Shown: one piece after another, positions 50,508-59,957 of the stretch
Layout: each line of letters starts with the position of its first letter
Numbering within the stretch: the first letter of the stretch is position 1
Assembly (NCBI RefSeq): GCF_004794515.1
Contig: NZ_SSDF01000082.1
Span: forward strand, 62,001-126,000
DNA from: Microbacterium sp. A20
Lineage (GTDB): Bacteria; Actinomycetota; Actinomycetes; Actinomycetales; Microbacteriaceae
Length of the DNA stretch: 64,000 bases
Direction: 5' to 3'
The notes under the pieces: model-generated
Seen by the model: the letters and a program-made list of their open reading frames with translations, nothing else
Told to the model about the DNA's origin: nothing
Databases searched by the model: none
Position numbers and translations under genes: made by a program

Positions 50508-51713
50508 GTGGAGATGTCCGAGCTGCGTGCCCTGCTGACCCCCGCCGGTCTCGAACTGCTCGATGCGGTCGGGGCCGTCGAGTCGACGGCCGACGTCGCG
50601 CGCGCCGTGTCGCGGCTGCGCGCCGCCGGTCACTCCCCCGAGCTGGTCTCGGCGGTCGTCGGCCAGGCGCACCTGCGATCCAAGGCGTCGGCGAAGTTCG
50701 GCCCCTTCGCCGCGCGGATGCTCTTCACCAGAGCCGGGCTCGAGCAGGCGACACGGCTCGGGGTGGCCGCACGACATGCACAGCGGATCCGCAGCGCGGG
50801 TTTCACGGCCGTGGCCGACCTCGGGTGCGGGATCGGCGGCGACGCGCTCGCGTTCGCCGGAGCCGGGCTCGATGTGCTCGCCGTCGATGCCGACGAGGTC
50901 ACCGCCGCCATCGCGGCCTACAACCTCGCGCCCTTCGGAGAGGGTGCGGTGGTGCGGCACAGCACGGCGGAGGACGCCTTCGACGACTCGGAGGCCGGGC
51001 GCGCGACCTGGATGGACCCCGCGCGGCGCACCTCCGGGCACAGCGAGACCCGTCGCGTGTCCGCCGACGACTACTCCCCCTCGCTGGACTGGGCGTTCGA
51101 CGTCGCCGCGCGCGTGCCGACGGGCATCAAGCTCGGCCCTGCGCACGACCGCGACGCGCTTCCCGCCGACGCCGAGGCGCAGTGGGTGAGCGCCGACGGC
51201 AGCGTCGTCGAGCTGGTCGTATGGAGCGGCGCCCTCGCCCGAGACGGCGTGCGGCGCTCAGCACTCGTGATCCGGGGCGACCGCTCGCACGAGATGACCG
51301 CACCGGCCGACGTCGCCGACGAACCGGTGCGCGAGCTCGGCGCCTTCCTGCATGAGCCCGACGGCGCCGTGATCCGTGCCCGCCTGATCGGCGATGTCGC
51401 CCGGAGCCTCAATGCCGGGATGCTCGACGAGCACATCGCCTACCTCACCTCGGATGCCGCCCTGACGAGCCCGTTCGTGCAGTCGTTCCGCGTGCGCGAG
51501 ACCCTGCCCGCCAACCCCAAGGCCATCAGCGCCGCTCTCAAGGCGCACGGCATCGGTCGCATCGAGATCAAGAAGCGCGGCGTCGACGTCGACCCTGCGA
51601 CGTTCCGGAAGAAGCTCGTGCTGCGCGGCGATAAGGAGGCCACGCTGATCCTCGCGCGCATCGGCGATCAGCGGCGGGCGATCCTCGCCGATCGGGTTCC
51701 TGCCGCAAGCTGA
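50508..51713 (+). CDS. Class I SAM-dependent methyltransferase with THUMP-like C-terminus
   Basis: A 401-aa protein. An N-terminal helical region is followed by a Rossmann methyltransferase domain with AVADLGCGIGGDALAFAG (motif I, about 104-121) and VLAVDADEVT (motif II), and an acidic-aromatic DPARR in place of the NPPY motif. The last 90 residues (PKAISAALKAHGIGRIEIKKRGVDVDPATFRKKLVLRG) are the THUMP-like tail seen in this actinobacterial family. An RNA substrate is likely but unproven. Start GTG 50508 is supported by TAGGCT-N6; an ATG at 50514 is the alternative. Confidence 0.85.
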   Translation: MEMSELRALLTPAGLELLDAVGAVESTADVARAVSRLRAAGHSPELVSAVVGQAHLRSKASAKFGPFAARMLFTRAGLEQATRLGVAARHAQRIRSAGFTAVADLGCGIGGDALAFAGAGLDVLAVDADEVTAAIAAYNLAPFGEGAVVRHSTAEDAFDDSEAGRATWMDPARRTSGHSETRRVSADDYSPSLDWAFDVAARVPTGIKLGPAHDRDALPADAEAQWVSADGSVVELVVWSGALARDGVRRSALVIRGDRSHEMTAPADVADEPVRELGAFLHEPDGAVIRARLIGDVARSLNAGMLDEHIAYLTSDAALTSPFVQSFRVRETLPANPKAISAALKAHGIGRIEIKKRGVDVDPATFRKKLVLRGDKEATLILARIGDQRRAILADRVPAAS

Positions 51714-51735
51714 CCGCCACCGCGCTCGGACGCGG

Positions 51736-52911
51736 TCAGCCGTCGTCGCCCGGGTCCGGGATCTCGATCTGCTCACCCGGCGACACCTGAATCATGTAGG
51801 GGTCGTCCACGGCCTCGAGCTCCTCGGCCTCGAGTTCCTCGGCCTCGACCGAGACCGTCAGATACGGCGTGTGCTGGCTCGTGAACCGCAGGTCGAGCGC
51901 TGTGACCGCTTCTGTGCCGCCCGTCGCCTGGTCGACCGATACGAGCTCCATGCCGAGCCCCTCCGCGACCGCGGTGTCGACACCCTTGCACACCACGGGA
52001 CCGGCGGCATCCACGATCAGGCATCGCTCCGTCACTCCCGCATCCGAGAGCCGATCCGCCAGCCACACCGGCGCGCTGCGGAACGTCCCGACGAGCGAGA
52101 GACCGAGTTCGAAGCCATCCGTGAACAGCGACTCGGCGCGGTCGCGCACCTCTTCGGGGAACTGGGCCGTGAGCGAATCCACCCCACCCCACCGCTGGAT
52201 GGCGACCAGCGGCTCCCCCGACGTCGACATCAGCATCGTGGCGTAGACGGTGTCGGAGGTTGCCACCTCGCCCGAAGCTTCGGAGGGCAGCGACAGAGCC
52301 GCCGACAGTCCGCGCTCCGTCTCCTCCACGGCGAGACAGTTCGTCTGCGACAACTCATCGACATCGAGGATCAGGCAGGCCACGGATCCGCCATCCTGCG
52401 TCGCGTACCAGACCAGTGCGCCGGCGTTCTGCGCGACCGCACGGAGGGAACCGGGGTCGAACGCCTCGGTCGCCAGCTCTCCGCGGCGCTGCTGCTGCTC
52501 CGGCGTCAGCGGGATGCTCGCGTCTCGCGGCGCGAAGAGCGCCCCGCCGATGCCGACCCCGATGGCGAGGACAGCGGCGGTCGCGGCGATCAGCGCCACG
52601 ATGGCCCGCCGGCGCGTGACGCCACGGGCCGGCGTCTCCTGCGTCTCCTGCGCATCCCGCGTGTGCGACCGCGTCTCCTGCGCATCCTGCGTCTGCGACT
52701 GCGCCTCCTCCGCCTCCTCCGCCTTCGCCTCCGGCACGCCGTGGGGCTGTCTCGGGTCGGGAGCGTCCGCCACATCCGCGGTCGGCTGCGCGGTGCCCCC
52801 GCCCTCGAGCGCGCGCAGGCGCTCGGATTCCGCCTCCGTCGGCTGTCCGCCTCGCCCATAGGCCTTCCGTTGCAGCGCCCGGAGCTCCGCGGTGTCAGTC
52901 GCCCCCGGCAC
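51736..52911 (-). CDS. Single-pass membrane protein, tandem paralogue 2
   Basis: A 391-aa protein I do not recognise. The N-terminus LRALQRKAYGRGGQPTEAESERLRALE closely matches that of the upstream gene. A cytoplasmic spacer contains a DAQET-type repeat (SQTQDAQETRSHTRDAQETQ). One helix follows (AIVALIAATAAVLAIGVGIGGALF, about 104-128), then an extracytoplasmic domain of about 240 residues with paired Cys residues (SVACLI/QTNCLAV and ERCLI/VVCKG) and internal duplication (CLILD, CLIVD). The tail is very acidic. Starts at GTG 52911, overlapping the upstream gene by 17 bases. Confidence 0.75.
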   Translation of the reverse strand: MPGATDTAELRALQRKAYGRGGQPTEAESERLRALEGGGTAQPTADVADAPDPRQPHGVPEAKAEEAEEAQSQTQDAQETRSHTRDAQETQETPARGVTRRRAIVALIAATAAVLAIGVGIGGALFAPRDASIPLTPEQQQRRGELATEAFDPGSLRAVAQNAGALVWYATQDGGSVACLILDVDELSQTNCLAVEETERGLSAALSLPSEASGEVATSDTVYATMLMSTSGEPLVAIQRWGGVDSLTAQFPEEVRDRAESLFTDGFELGLSLVGTFRSAPVWLADRLSDAGVTERCLIVDAAGPVVCKGVDTAVAEGLGMELVSVDQATGGTEAVTALDLRFTSQHTPYLTVSVEAEELEAEELEAVDDPYMIQVSPGEQIEIPDPGDDG

Positions 52912-54022
52912 CGGAGGTGCCTCCCTCCCGGGTGATCACCAGATACCCGGGCCCCTGATTCGACCTCATCTCGAAGTTCGTCACGCCACCCGTCTCGGCG
53001 TCGACGACGTTGAGCACGAGACTCGAGGCCTGCTCCTGCATGGTCTGCGGGTCGGCGCAGGCGACCGGAGCCTCATCGGTCGATCCGTCGTAGATGAGGC
53101 ACTGATTCTGCGACTCGATCTGCACCGCCGTCCAGATGGGCACGTCGCCGTCGTAGCCGACCACCCAGAGCGAACCGGCCTGGAACCCGTTCTCGGCGAG
53201 TCGAGCCGCTGTCTCCGATTCGGCCTCGTTCGCGTAGGTGATGCCGCTGTCGGTCGGGTCGAAATCGTAGGCGCTCACCGCGACTGCGGGTTCGCCCGAC
53301 GCGGTGAACAGCAGCTGCGCACTGACCTCTCGCTGCAGAGCTCCATCGCCCTTGACCGAGATCGAACCGTAGATCCCGGTCTCGGCGAGAACCTCGGTAC
53401 GGTCGCACGACGGAACCGTCGCCTCACCCGTGCCCAGGATCAGGCAGGTGCGCTCCTTCGCATCCTTCGTCGCCGTCCAGATGACCACGTCCTCTTGGAC
53501 GCCGAGCGCGCGGATCGAGCCGGGGTCGTACACACCGGCCGCGACGAGCTCGTTCTGCCATGTCTGCTGCTCGGCGGTCAGCTCCACCGCCGCGGCTCCG
53601 GACCGGCCGAACGCGAGCCAGCCGACACCCACCCCGATCGCGAGCACCACGACGGCTGCGAGGGCGACCGGCCGCCAGCGCGTGCGCAGCAGGGAGAACA
53701 GGGAGCGCCAGGACGACGATGCGGATGCGGTTGCATCGACCGCGTCATCGCTCGCTGCATCGGCGGACGCCGCCACAGCCGCATCCTCCGCCTCACCCTC
53801 GCCGACGGAGACATCGGCGTCGTCATCGGCCGGTGCCTCATCCGACTTGCGCTGGTCGGACACGGCGTGCTCGGCGTCCGGTCCGGCCCCGGCTGCCGGT
53901 GCGAGTCGACGGTCCTCCAGCTCCCGAAGACGTTCGGCTTCGGCCGCCGTCAGCGAGGAATCGCGCCCGTACGCCCGTGCCTGCAGGGAGCGCAGCTCCT
54001 CCGACTCCTCCGGCTCGAGCAT
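52895..54022 (-). CDS. Single-pass membrane protein, tandem paralogue 1
   Basis: A 375-aa protein without an assignable function. It shares the plan of its downstream neighbour: N-terminal LRSLQARAYGRDSSLTAAEAERLRELE, acidic spacer, one helix (VALAAVVVLAIGVGVGWLAFG, about 117-137), and an extracytoplasmic domain with four Cys residues arranged as two pairs (RTCLIL/VPSCDR and NQCLIY/VACADP). The shared segment AEQQTWQNELVAAGVYDPGSIRALG corresponds to PEQQQRRGELATEAFDPGSLRAVA in the neighbour, so one arose by duplication. Starts with ATG four bases after the DUF4190-like stop. Probably the tail of the tsaB-rimI-tsaD operon. Confidence 0.78.
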   Translation of the reverse strand: MLEPEESEELRSLQARAYGRDSSLTAAEAERLRELEDRRLAPAAGAGPDAEHAVSDQRKSDEAPADDDADVSVGEGEAEDAAVAASADAASDDAVDATASASSSWRSLFSLLRTRWRPVALAAVVVLAIGVGVGWLAFGRSGAAAVELTAEQQTWQNELVAAGVYDPGSIRALGVQEDVVIWTATKDAKERTCLILGTGEATVPSCDRTEVLAETGIYGSISVKGDGALQREVSAQLLFTASGEPAVAVSAYDFDPTDSGITYANEAESETAARLAENGFQAGSLWVVGYDGDVPIWTAVQIESQNQCLIYDGSTDEAPVACADPQTMQEQASSLVLNVVDAETGGVTNFEMRSNQGPGYLVITREGGTSGAGGD

Positions 54023-54026
54023 CCGC

Positions 54027-54515
54027 TCAGCCGAGCTTCTCGAACTGCATGCCGGCCCAGACCAACCAGCCCAGGCTGTACACCGTCGCGCAGAGCCCGA
54101 GCACGAGCGCCCACATCGCGATCGCGCGACTCTCGAGCGGACGACGCAGCGACATGATCGCCGCGATCACCGCCACAACTGCGACGGGGATCCCCCAGCC
54201 GACGAAGAACGACGCCCCGAGGGCGACGATCGCGGCGAGCAGTGCCCAGGGTGCGAGCCGGGTGTCGTCGACGGGGATGGCACCGGTCGTCGGCTCCCAC
54301 TCCGCCTCGCCCGGGGCATCGATATCGGGCCCGCTCACCACCACCGGCTCGATGCCGACGGGCCCGGTGGGGAGTTTCGTGTAGCCGTCGCGCCGGGCGC
54401 CCGGCAGCCGAGGCGCTGCTCCGGGATGCTGCTCGACCTCGTGACTGGCGCGTTCGACGCGCGCCCGCGGCGCCTGGGGAGTCTTCGCGTCGGGCGAGCC
54501 CGAGACATCGCTCAT
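54027..54515 (-). CDS. Small membrane protein, DUF4190-like
   Basis: A 162-aa protein. Residues 1-85 are polar and unstructured, and two or three helices lie at the C-terminus ([58 protein letters not shown]). The loop [19 protein letters not shown] resembles the DUF4190 turn. Start ATG 54515 overlaps the tsaD stop (ATGA); the longer frame into tsaD is not used. Function unknown. Confidence 0.75.
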   Translation of the reverse strand: MSDVSGSPDAKTPQAPRARVERASHEVEQHPGAAPRLPGARRDGYTKLPTGPVGIEPVVVSGPDIDAPGEAEWEPTTGAIPVDDTRLAPWALLAAIVALGASFFVGWGIPVAVVAVIAAIMSLRRPLESRAIAMWALVLGLCATVYSLGWLVWAGMQFEKLG

Positions 54516-55579
54516 GCGGGCACCGCCTCGGCGATCTGGATCTCGGTGACCGGGAGGGTCGAGTCCGCCCCGAACGCCAGTGTCGACGGTCGGCGGCCCG
54601 AAGAGATCAGCTCGGCGGCCAGCGCGGCGATCATCGCGCCGTTGTCGGTGCACAGCGACAACGGCGGGATCCTCACCGTGACACCCGCCTCGGCGGCACG
54701 TCGGAGCGCGACCTCACGCAGCCGACGGTTCGCGATCACCCCGCCGCCCAGGAGCAGGCGCGGCACCCCCAGATCGGCGCAGGCCGCGAGCGCCTTGGTC
54801 ACCAGCACGTCGACGACCGCCTCGCGGAAACTCGCGGCCACATCGGCCACCGGCACCTCGACCCCGTCGGCTTCGCAGCGCTCGACCCACCGCGCGACGG
54901 CGGTCTTCAGCCCCGAGAACGAGAAGTCGTACCGATGCTTCGCCAGATCCGATGCGCGGGAGAGACCCCGCGGGAACCGGATCGCATCCGGGTCTCCGTC
55001 GGCCGCCGCTCGGTCGATCTCCGGGCCGCCGGGGTACGGCAGCGACAGCAGGCGGGCGACCTTGTCGAAGGCTTCGCCAGCAGCGTCGTCCATCGTCTCC
55101 CCGAGCAGTTCGACGTCGGTGGTGAGGTCGCGGACGTGCAGCAGGGACGTGTGGCCGCCGGAGACCAGCAGCGCGATGGTCGGGTACTCGAGCGGCGCGG
55201 AATCGGCCGTGAGGATGTCGGCGGCGATGTGTCCCACGAGATGGTTGACGGCGTACAGCGGCTTGTCGATCGAGACGGCCAGGCCCTTCGCCGCTCCCAC
55301 TCCGACCATCAGGGCGCCGGCGAGACCGGGACCGCTCGTGACGGCGACGGCATCGAGGTCGTCGAGACGCACCCCCGCCTCGGCGAGCGCCGCATCGATC
55401 GCGGGCTGCAGTGCCTCGAGGTGGGCTCGAGCGGCGACTTCGGGCACGACGCCGCCGTAGCGGGCGTGCTCGTCCATGCTCGACGCGATGGTGTTCGAGA
55501 GCAGGGTGCGCCCGCGGACGATGCCGATGCCCGTCTCGTCGCAGCTCGTCTCGATGCCGAGGACCAGCGGCTCGCTCAT
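54512..55579 (-). CDS. tsaD: tRNA N6-threonylcarbamoyladenosine transferase TsaD
   Basis: Transfers threonylcarbamoyl from its adenylate onto A37 of ANN-decoding tRNAs, working with TsaB and TsaE. The 355-aa protein opens [17 protein letters not shown]. Metal ligands lie in the [12 protein letters not shown] segment and in CTDNGAMIA; the ASKHA phosphate loops include [12 protein letters not shown]-like [21 protein letters not shown] and [14 protein letters not shown]. The ATG overlaps the rimI stop by four bases. Confidence 0.97.
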   Translation of the reverse strand: MSEPLVLGIETSCDETGIGIVRGRTLLSNTIASSMDEHARYGGVVPEVAARAHLEALQPAIDAALAEAGVRLDDLDAVAVTSGPGLAGALMVGVGAAKGLAVSIDKPLYAVNHLVGHIAADILTADSAPLEYPTIALLVSGGHTSLLHVRDLTTDVELLGETMDDAAGEAFDKVARLLSLPYPGGPEIDRAAADGDPDAIRFPRGLSRASDLAKHRYDFSFSGLKTAVARWVERCEADGVEVPVADVAASFREAVVDVLVTKALAACADLGVPRLLLGGGVIANRRLREVALRRAAEAGVTVRIPPLSLCTDNGAMIAALAAELISSGRRPSTLAFGADSTLPVTEIQIAEAVPA

Positions 55580-56064
55580 GCCTTCGCCTCCTCGGAAGTG
55601 TCGTGCGACGCCGGGTGTCGGCGCAGTTCCAGACGCATCACGATCGCGTCCACGTCGTCCGGCTGATAGTAGCGGGGACGGCGGCCGATCTCTTCGAAGC
55701 CCTCCGCGAGGTACAGCCCCTCTGCGGCGGGGTTGTCGGCCCTGACCTCGAGGAACACCTCACGGGCGCCCCGCTCCGCTGCGGCGGCGAGGAGGGCACG
55801 CAGGAGCGCGCGGCCCCGGCCCTGCCCCCGGTGCTCGGCGAGGAGCGCGATGGTCTGGATGTCGGCGTCGGCACTGCCACGCAGGGCGCGCACTCCGCCG
55901 TAGCCGATGATCGCGTCGTCGTGCTCGTCGACCAGGTAGCGGCCGTGGACGCTCGCGAGTTCGGCGGCCATCGTCTCGCGGCTCCACGCGTCGGTCGGGA
56001 AGGACCGCTCCTCGATCGTCATGATCGCGTCGAGGTCGTCCACGGTGGCGTCGCGGAGGGTCAT
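55576..56064 (-). CDS. rimI: Ribosomal protein S18 alanine N-acetyltransferase RimI
   Basis: A 162-aa GNAT acetyltransferase that modifies the N-terminus of S18 and possibly other proteins. It has the acetyl-CoA loop [13 protein letters not shown], strand [17 protein letters not shown] and closing [12 protein letters not shown], the usual RimI C-terminus. It lies between tsaB and tsaD with four-base overlaps on both sides, the standard actinobacterial order. Confidence 0.95.
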   Translation of the reverse strand: MTLRDATVDDLDAIMTIEERSFPTDAWSRETMAAELASVHGRYLVDEHDDAIIGYGGVRALRGSADADIQTIALLAEHRGQGRGRALLRALLAAAAERGAREVFLEVRADNPAAEGLYLAEGFEEIGRRPRYYQPDDVDAIVMRLELRRHPASHDTSEEAKA

Positions 56065-56678
56065 GAGCCGACCTTCTTCGGCGCGCCGGGCACCGTCACG
56101 TCGGGGTGGCGCATGTACAGCGGCTCGTCGCCCGTGAGCACTCGGCCGGCGGCGAGGGCGCGTGCTCCGACGCGCGCCAGGTCCACCGCCGACAGCGTCG
56201 CGACGTCGACGCGGCGAACACCCTCGAGGTGGGCGTCGGCGTCCGCCGCCCGCACGAGGACGGTCTCGGCGACCACGTGCGGGATCCCATCGGCATCCAG
56301 CCCGTCGAAGACCGTGATCGCGACCTCGCGACGGCGGGCGTCGGTGACGATCGCGAACGGCTGTGTCTCGGTCTCGAGCGCGGTGAGCGCGGCAGCCAGG
56401 TGGCTGGGAACCGGGACGACCGGGATGTCGCGTCCGAGCGCGAAGGCGCGGGCCGCGGCGATGCCGATGCGGAGACCGGTGAAGGGGCCGGGGCCCATGC
56501 CCGCGACGACATGCGTCACCTCACCGGGACCGGCATCGGCGAGCGCCTCGACGAGCAGGTCGCCGATCACCTCGGCATGGCCCAGCGGGTCGACGGCTGC
56601 CGCCTCGGCGCGTCGCGCCCCGTCGGCATCGATGAGGGCCACAGCAGTACCCAGGGAGGTGTCGACGGCAAGGATCAC
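56061..56678 (-). CDS. tsaB: t6A-complex subunit TsaB
   Basis: The partner that stabilises TsaD for t6A37 synthesis. The 205-aa ASKHA-fold protein starts MILAVDTSLGTAVALID when read from the GTG at 56678, and contains VVAGMGPGPFTGLRIGIAAARAFA (Pro replaces the common Ser in GPGSFTGLR). TACCCT lies exactly six bases before this GTG. An ATG at 56699 adds seven residues and has no ribosome site. tsaE is not directly upstream, where fliW lies instead. Confidence 0.94.
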   Translation of the reverse strand: MILAVDTSLGTAVALIDADGARRAEAAAVDPLGHAEVIGDLLVEALADAGPGEVTHVVAGMGPGPFTGLRIGIAAARAFALGRDIPVVPVPSHLAAALTALETETQPFAIVTDARRREVAITVFDGLDADGIPHVVAETVLVRAADADAHLEGVRRVDVATLSAVDLARVGARALAAGRVLTGDEPLYMRHPDVTVPGAPKKVGS

Positions 56679-56684
56679 GTCTCC

Positions 56685-56690
56685 AGGGTA
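56685..56690 (-). promoter_or_regulatory. -10 box fixing the leaderless start of tsaB
   Basis: TACCCT on the minus strand, six bases, then GTG 56678. It gives the tsaB-rimI-tsaD operon its own promoter between fliW and tsaB. Confidence 0.5.
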
Positions 56691-56710
56691 GCCGTGCATG
56701 CGCTGTGAGA

Positions 56711-56724
56711 GCGGCCCGGGCCGC
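56711..56724 (-). terminator. Possible terminator after fliW
   Basis: A perfect 14-base palindrome, GCGGCCCGGGCCGC, 14 bases beyond the fliW stop. It is short for a terminator and lacks a T-run. Confidence 0.35.
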
Positions 56725-56738
56725 CCGCTGCCGCCGCC

Positions 56739-57110
56739 TCAGCCCAGCGGAGCGCGGAGCGGGTAGTCCTGATCCTCGAGGATCACCTGCGACGCGGCTC
56801 CTGTGCTGCGATTGACGATCACGGGAGCCATCAGGTTCACGCTCACGCCTTCTGCGGAGGGGTGGGCTACCACGAGGACCAGCGCATCATCGGCCGAGCC
56901 GAGCGCCAGGCTCTCGGCCTGCTCGTCGGAGAGGATCGGCGCGTACTCGCCGAGCACGGTCCGGGGGTCGACCAGGTACAGCCGCAGGTCCACGTCGTCC
57001 ACGGCCCGCATCGAGAACAGACCGTCAGCACCGTCGACCGGCGCGAGAGCGAAGTCGACGTGCGGAGCGAGCCCCGGAGGGGGCGTCAGGAAGCTGAGTG
57101 CGGCGGTCAT
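56739..57110 (-). CDS. fliW: Flagellar assembly factor FliW
   Basis: A 123-aa beta-barrel protein that binds flagellin and, in many bacteria, antagonises CsrA to couple flagellin synthesis to export. Family-like segments are LSFLTPPPGLAPHVDFALAPVDGADGLFSM, LYLVDP and SVNLMAPVIVNRSTGAASQVIL. The ATG overlaps the flgL stop (ATGA), so it ends the flgN-flgK-flgL-fliW unit. csrA, which often follows fliW, is absent from this window. Confidence 0.92.
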   Translation of the reverse strand: MTAALSFLTPPPGLAPHVDFALAPVDGADGLFSMRAVDDVDLRLYLVDPRTVLGEYAPILSDEQAESLALGSADDALVLVVAHPSAEGVSVNLMAPVIVNRSTGAASQVILEDQDYPLRAPLG

Positions 57111-57988
57111 CGCAGGAAGTCCATCAGCGAGGGCTGCAGCACGCGGGCGTTGACGGCGAGCGCGGAGCGGTACACGAGCTCCTGCGCCTGCAGACGCACC
57201 AGCACCTCGATCGAATCGACGTCCTCGACCGCCGTGCGGCGGGATTCGAGGGACACGGAATTCTGCACTGCCGCCTCCTTGGCGCGTTCGATCTGAGACT
57301 GGCGGGTTCCGACGGAACCCTGCACCCCGAGCATGGCCGTGCGTCGGTCGTCGATCTCCGCGAGGCGCGGACCGACGTTCGTTCCGGAGCGCAGGTCGGC
57401 GACGATCTTGTCGACCAGCGCGAACACCGAGTCGTCACCGGTGCCGAACACCGCGGCGCCGTCGGTGTCGACCCGGACGGATGCCGCGTCGGAGACGCGA
57501 CGGCTGACCTCGGACCCTGCCACGCCGCTGTACGAGTAGTCCGCGGCGAACGCCGCCGTGTCGGAGGTACCCGCGAACACCGAACGGCCGAGCAGCCGGG
57601 TGTTCGCCTGCGTGAGGAGCTCCTTGCGGATGCCCTCGAGCTCGACGGCCAGGGCCTCCTTGGCGGTCGCGTCCAGTGCACCGTCGTTCGCACCCTGGGA
57701 GGTGAGGTCGCGGACCCGGCTCAGCAGCGAGGTGCTCGCGGTGATCGCGACATCCGCCGCCGTGACCCACGCGAGCCCGTCGTCGATGTTGCGCGCGTAC
57801 TGGTCGTTGCGGCGCTGCTCGGCGTGCAGGGCGAGGGCGGCTGCCGCGGCTGCCGGGTCTTCGGACGGAGTGGCGAAGGCGCGCTGCGACGTCGCCTGCT
57901 CCTGCAGACGTGCCAGCTCCGTGAGGTTCGACTGCAGCTGGCGCATCGCCGTCTGCGTCATGGATGACGATGTCACTCGAGAGATCAC
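57107..57988 (-). CDS. flgL: Flagellar hook-filament junction protein FlgL
   Basis: A 293-aa second junction protein between hook and filament. Flagellin-like N-terminus (VTSSSMTQTAMRQLQSNLTELARLQEQATSQRAFATPSEDPAAAA) and C-terminal coiled region (SLESRRTAVEDVDSIEVLVRLQAQELVYRSALAVNARV) surround a short variable middle. Start GTG 57988 with AAAGGAG four bases upstream. It follows flgK by 12 bases. Confidence 0.94.
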   Translation of the reverse strand: MISRVTSSSMTQTAMRQLQSNLTELARLQEQATSQRAFATPSEDPAAAAAALALHAEQRRNDQYARNIDDGLAWVTAADVAITASTSLLSRVRDLTSQGANDGALDATAKEALAVELEGIRKELLTQANTRLLGRSVFAGTSDTAAFAADYSYSGVAGSEVSRRVSDAASVRVDTDGAAVFGTGDDSVFALVDKIVADLRSGTNVGPRLAEIDDRRTAMLGVQGSVGTRQSQIERAKEAAVQNSVSLESRRTAVEDVDSIEVLVRLQAQELVYRSALAVNARVLQPSLMDFLR

Positions 57989-58000
57989 GATGCTCCTTTA

Positions 58001-59410
58001 TCAGCGTCCGACGAGGCCCGTGCGGTTGATGAGGACGTCGAGCGCCTCATCCACCGCCGTCATCACGCGGGCTGCGGCCTGGTAAGCGGTCTGGTAGGTG
58101 AGCAGACTGATGGTCTCCTCGTCGCCGTCGACGGCGGCCACGGACTGCTGCGCCCCGACCGCGGCGACCGCCGCCGAATCGGAGACCTTCGCCCGCTGCA
58201 CGTCGGCGGCCGTCGCCACCCCGAAGCGCGTGACGTGATCGGACCAGAGCGCGTCGGGCGAGGTGGCGCTCCGCCCGATCTGCGAGATCAGATCGGCATT
58301 CGTCGCATCCAGCGCACCGGCGCCCGGTGCGGCGAGCGCCAGCTCAGACGGACTCGTCACGGCGACCCGCAGTCCGAGCGCGGCCGAACCGGTCGTCGGG
58401 AGGGTGAAGAAGTCTCCGCCCGGCTGGCCGGACGAGGTGACACCCGCGCGGTGCTGCGCGTTCAGCGCACCGGCCAGTGCCGTCGCCACCGCGTCGTAGG
58501 TCGAGGCGAGCTGAGCGAGCATCCCGCCGTCCGCTGCCGGTGCGAGCACGGCGAGCGAACCACCGAGCTCGCCGCCGTCGATCGAAGCCGGGAGGTCGGG
58601 GGCGGACTCCCACGAGACGGTGAAGCGCTGACCCGCGTCGATCGAGGCCGGACCGGTGAGCGCGAGGTGTCGGGAATCGGACCCCGAGACCAGCGCGTTG
58701 CCGCCGACGCGGAGGGTCATCGACCCGTCGCTCTCGATCGTGGCCGCCGCCCCGGACATCCGGGCGACGTTCTGCGCGAGGACGCTGCGCTGGTCCATGA
58801 GCTCGTTCGCCGAGCGGCCGGAGGCGAGGGCGTCGCGGATCTCGCCGTTGAGCACGGCGATCTGGTCCGCAGCCGCGTTCACCTGGGTCACGGTGCGCTC
58901 GGCCGTCGCGCGCGCATCGTTCCACTGCGAAGCCACGGTGCGGTAGCCGCCGGCGATGTGGGAGGCGAGCTCCTTCGCGGATTCGAGGATGGTGGACGCC
59001 GCCGCGCCGGAGTCCGGCGTGTTCGCGAGGTCCTGCCATCCGGACCAGAACTTCGACAGCCGGGCCGCCAGTCCCTTCTCGGTGGGCTCGGCGAGCGAAG
59101 CCTCGATCGTGGTCGCGGCCACCGCGCGCGTGGACCAGAAGCCCGATGCGGCGAGCGAGTCGCGGACACGAGCATCGAGCAGCGCATCACCGAGCCGGGC
59201 CACGCCGTCGATCGAGACGCCGTGCCCGGGGAGGGCGCCGACGCTGAATCGGCCCGACTGGGCGATGGCGGCGACCGCAGAGGTCTGCACCCGCTGACGG
59301 GTGTACCCCTCTGTCTTCTGGTTGGCGATGTTCTGCCCGACCACATCCATACCGCGTCGCGCGGCCGCGAGTCCGCTGGCTGCGGTGTTCAATCCACTGA
59401 AGGTCGACAT
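58001..59410 (-). CDS. flgK: Flagellar hook-associated protein FlgK
   Basis: A 469-aa first hook-filament junction protein. The N-terminal rod/hook signature is FSGLNTAASGLAAARRGMDVVGQNIANQKTEGYTRQRV, and the C-terminal coiled-coil is EETISLLTYQTAYQAAARVMTAVDEALDVLINRTG. The start ATG at 59410 has GGAAGGGGA upstream; the frame to 59473 lies inside flgN's 3' end and is not used. Second gene of the flgN operon. Confidence 0.96.
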   Translation of the reverse strand: MSTFSGLNTAASGLAAARRGMDVVGQNIANQKTEGYTRQRVQTSAVAAIAQSGRFSVGALPGHGVSIDGVARLGDALLDARVRDSLAASGFWSTRAVAATTIEASLAEPTEKGLAARLSKFWSGWQDLANTPDSGAAASTILESAKELASHIAGGYRTVASQWNDARATAERTVTQVNAAADQIAVLNGEIRDALASGRSANELMDQRSVLAQNVARMSGAAATIESDGSMTLRVGGNALVSGSDSRHLALTGPASIDAGQRFTVSWESAPDLPASIDGGELGGSLAVLAPAADGGMLAQLASTYDAVATALAGALNAQHRAGVTSSGQPGGDFFTLPTTGSAALGLRVAVTSPSELALAAPGAGALDATNADLISQIGRSATSPDALWSDHVTRFGVATAADVQRAKVSDSAAVAAVGAQQSVAAVDGDEETISLLTYQTAYQAAARVMTAVDEALDVLINRTGLVGR

Positions 59411-59423
59411 GATCCCCTTCCGG

Positions 59424-59906
59424 TCACATCTCGGTGTCGATGATGCGCGCTGCGTCGTCGCGTGCGCGGTCACCGTTCGTCGTGTATTCGCCCGTCTCGT
59501 GCCCCAGCGCGGCGAGCGTCTCCTGAGTGGCGCGGAGCACTCCGCTGAGCTGCTCCGTGTTGGCGTCGCGCAGCTGCTCGACCTCGGCGGCGAGTCTGGT
59601 CAGCGCCCGCATGTGGTCTGCGAACACCTCCTGCCAGGCTCCCTCCGGCGCATGCGCGACCAGTTCTCGGATCGTCGCGCCCTCTGGAGCCCCCCACTCT
59701 TCGGCGACCGCGGCGACCTCGACGGTGCGCGCGAGTCCTGCACCACGCAGGCGATCGAGAACCTGATCGATCTCGCGGGCGGCAAACTGGATCCACTGGG
59801 ATCGTCCGGCGGCGAGCAGCAGCTGCTGTTCGTCTAGTTTGAAGAGCAGCATCTCGAGCAGTTCACGCTCTCGCCACAGCTGTATCGATAGTTCGTTGGC
59901 TCCCAT
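59424..59906 (-). CDS. flgN: Flagellar export chaperone FlgN
   Basis: A 160-aa helical protein (coiled-coil-forming stretches at about 8-50 and 95-150) in the position of FlgN, the chaperone that protects FlgK and FlgL before export. ELSIQLWRERELLEMLLFKLDEQQLLL is the family-like opening. Start ATG 59906 follows AAAAGGGGA. A FliA-type promoter sits 52 bases upstream, making this a late flagellar operon. Confidence 0.85.
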   Translation of the reverse strand: MGANELSIQLWRERELLEMLLFKLDEQQLLLAAGRSQWIQFAAREIDQVLDRLRGAGLARTVEVAAVAEEWGAPEGATIRELVAHAPEGAWQEVFADHMRALTRLAAEVEQLRDANTEQLSGVLRATQETLAALGHETGEYTTNGDRARDDAARIIDTEM

Positions 59907-59957
59907 GATCCCCTTTTCCCCAGTGATCGCCACGCCTGTTAACGCGGCCAAAGGTCA

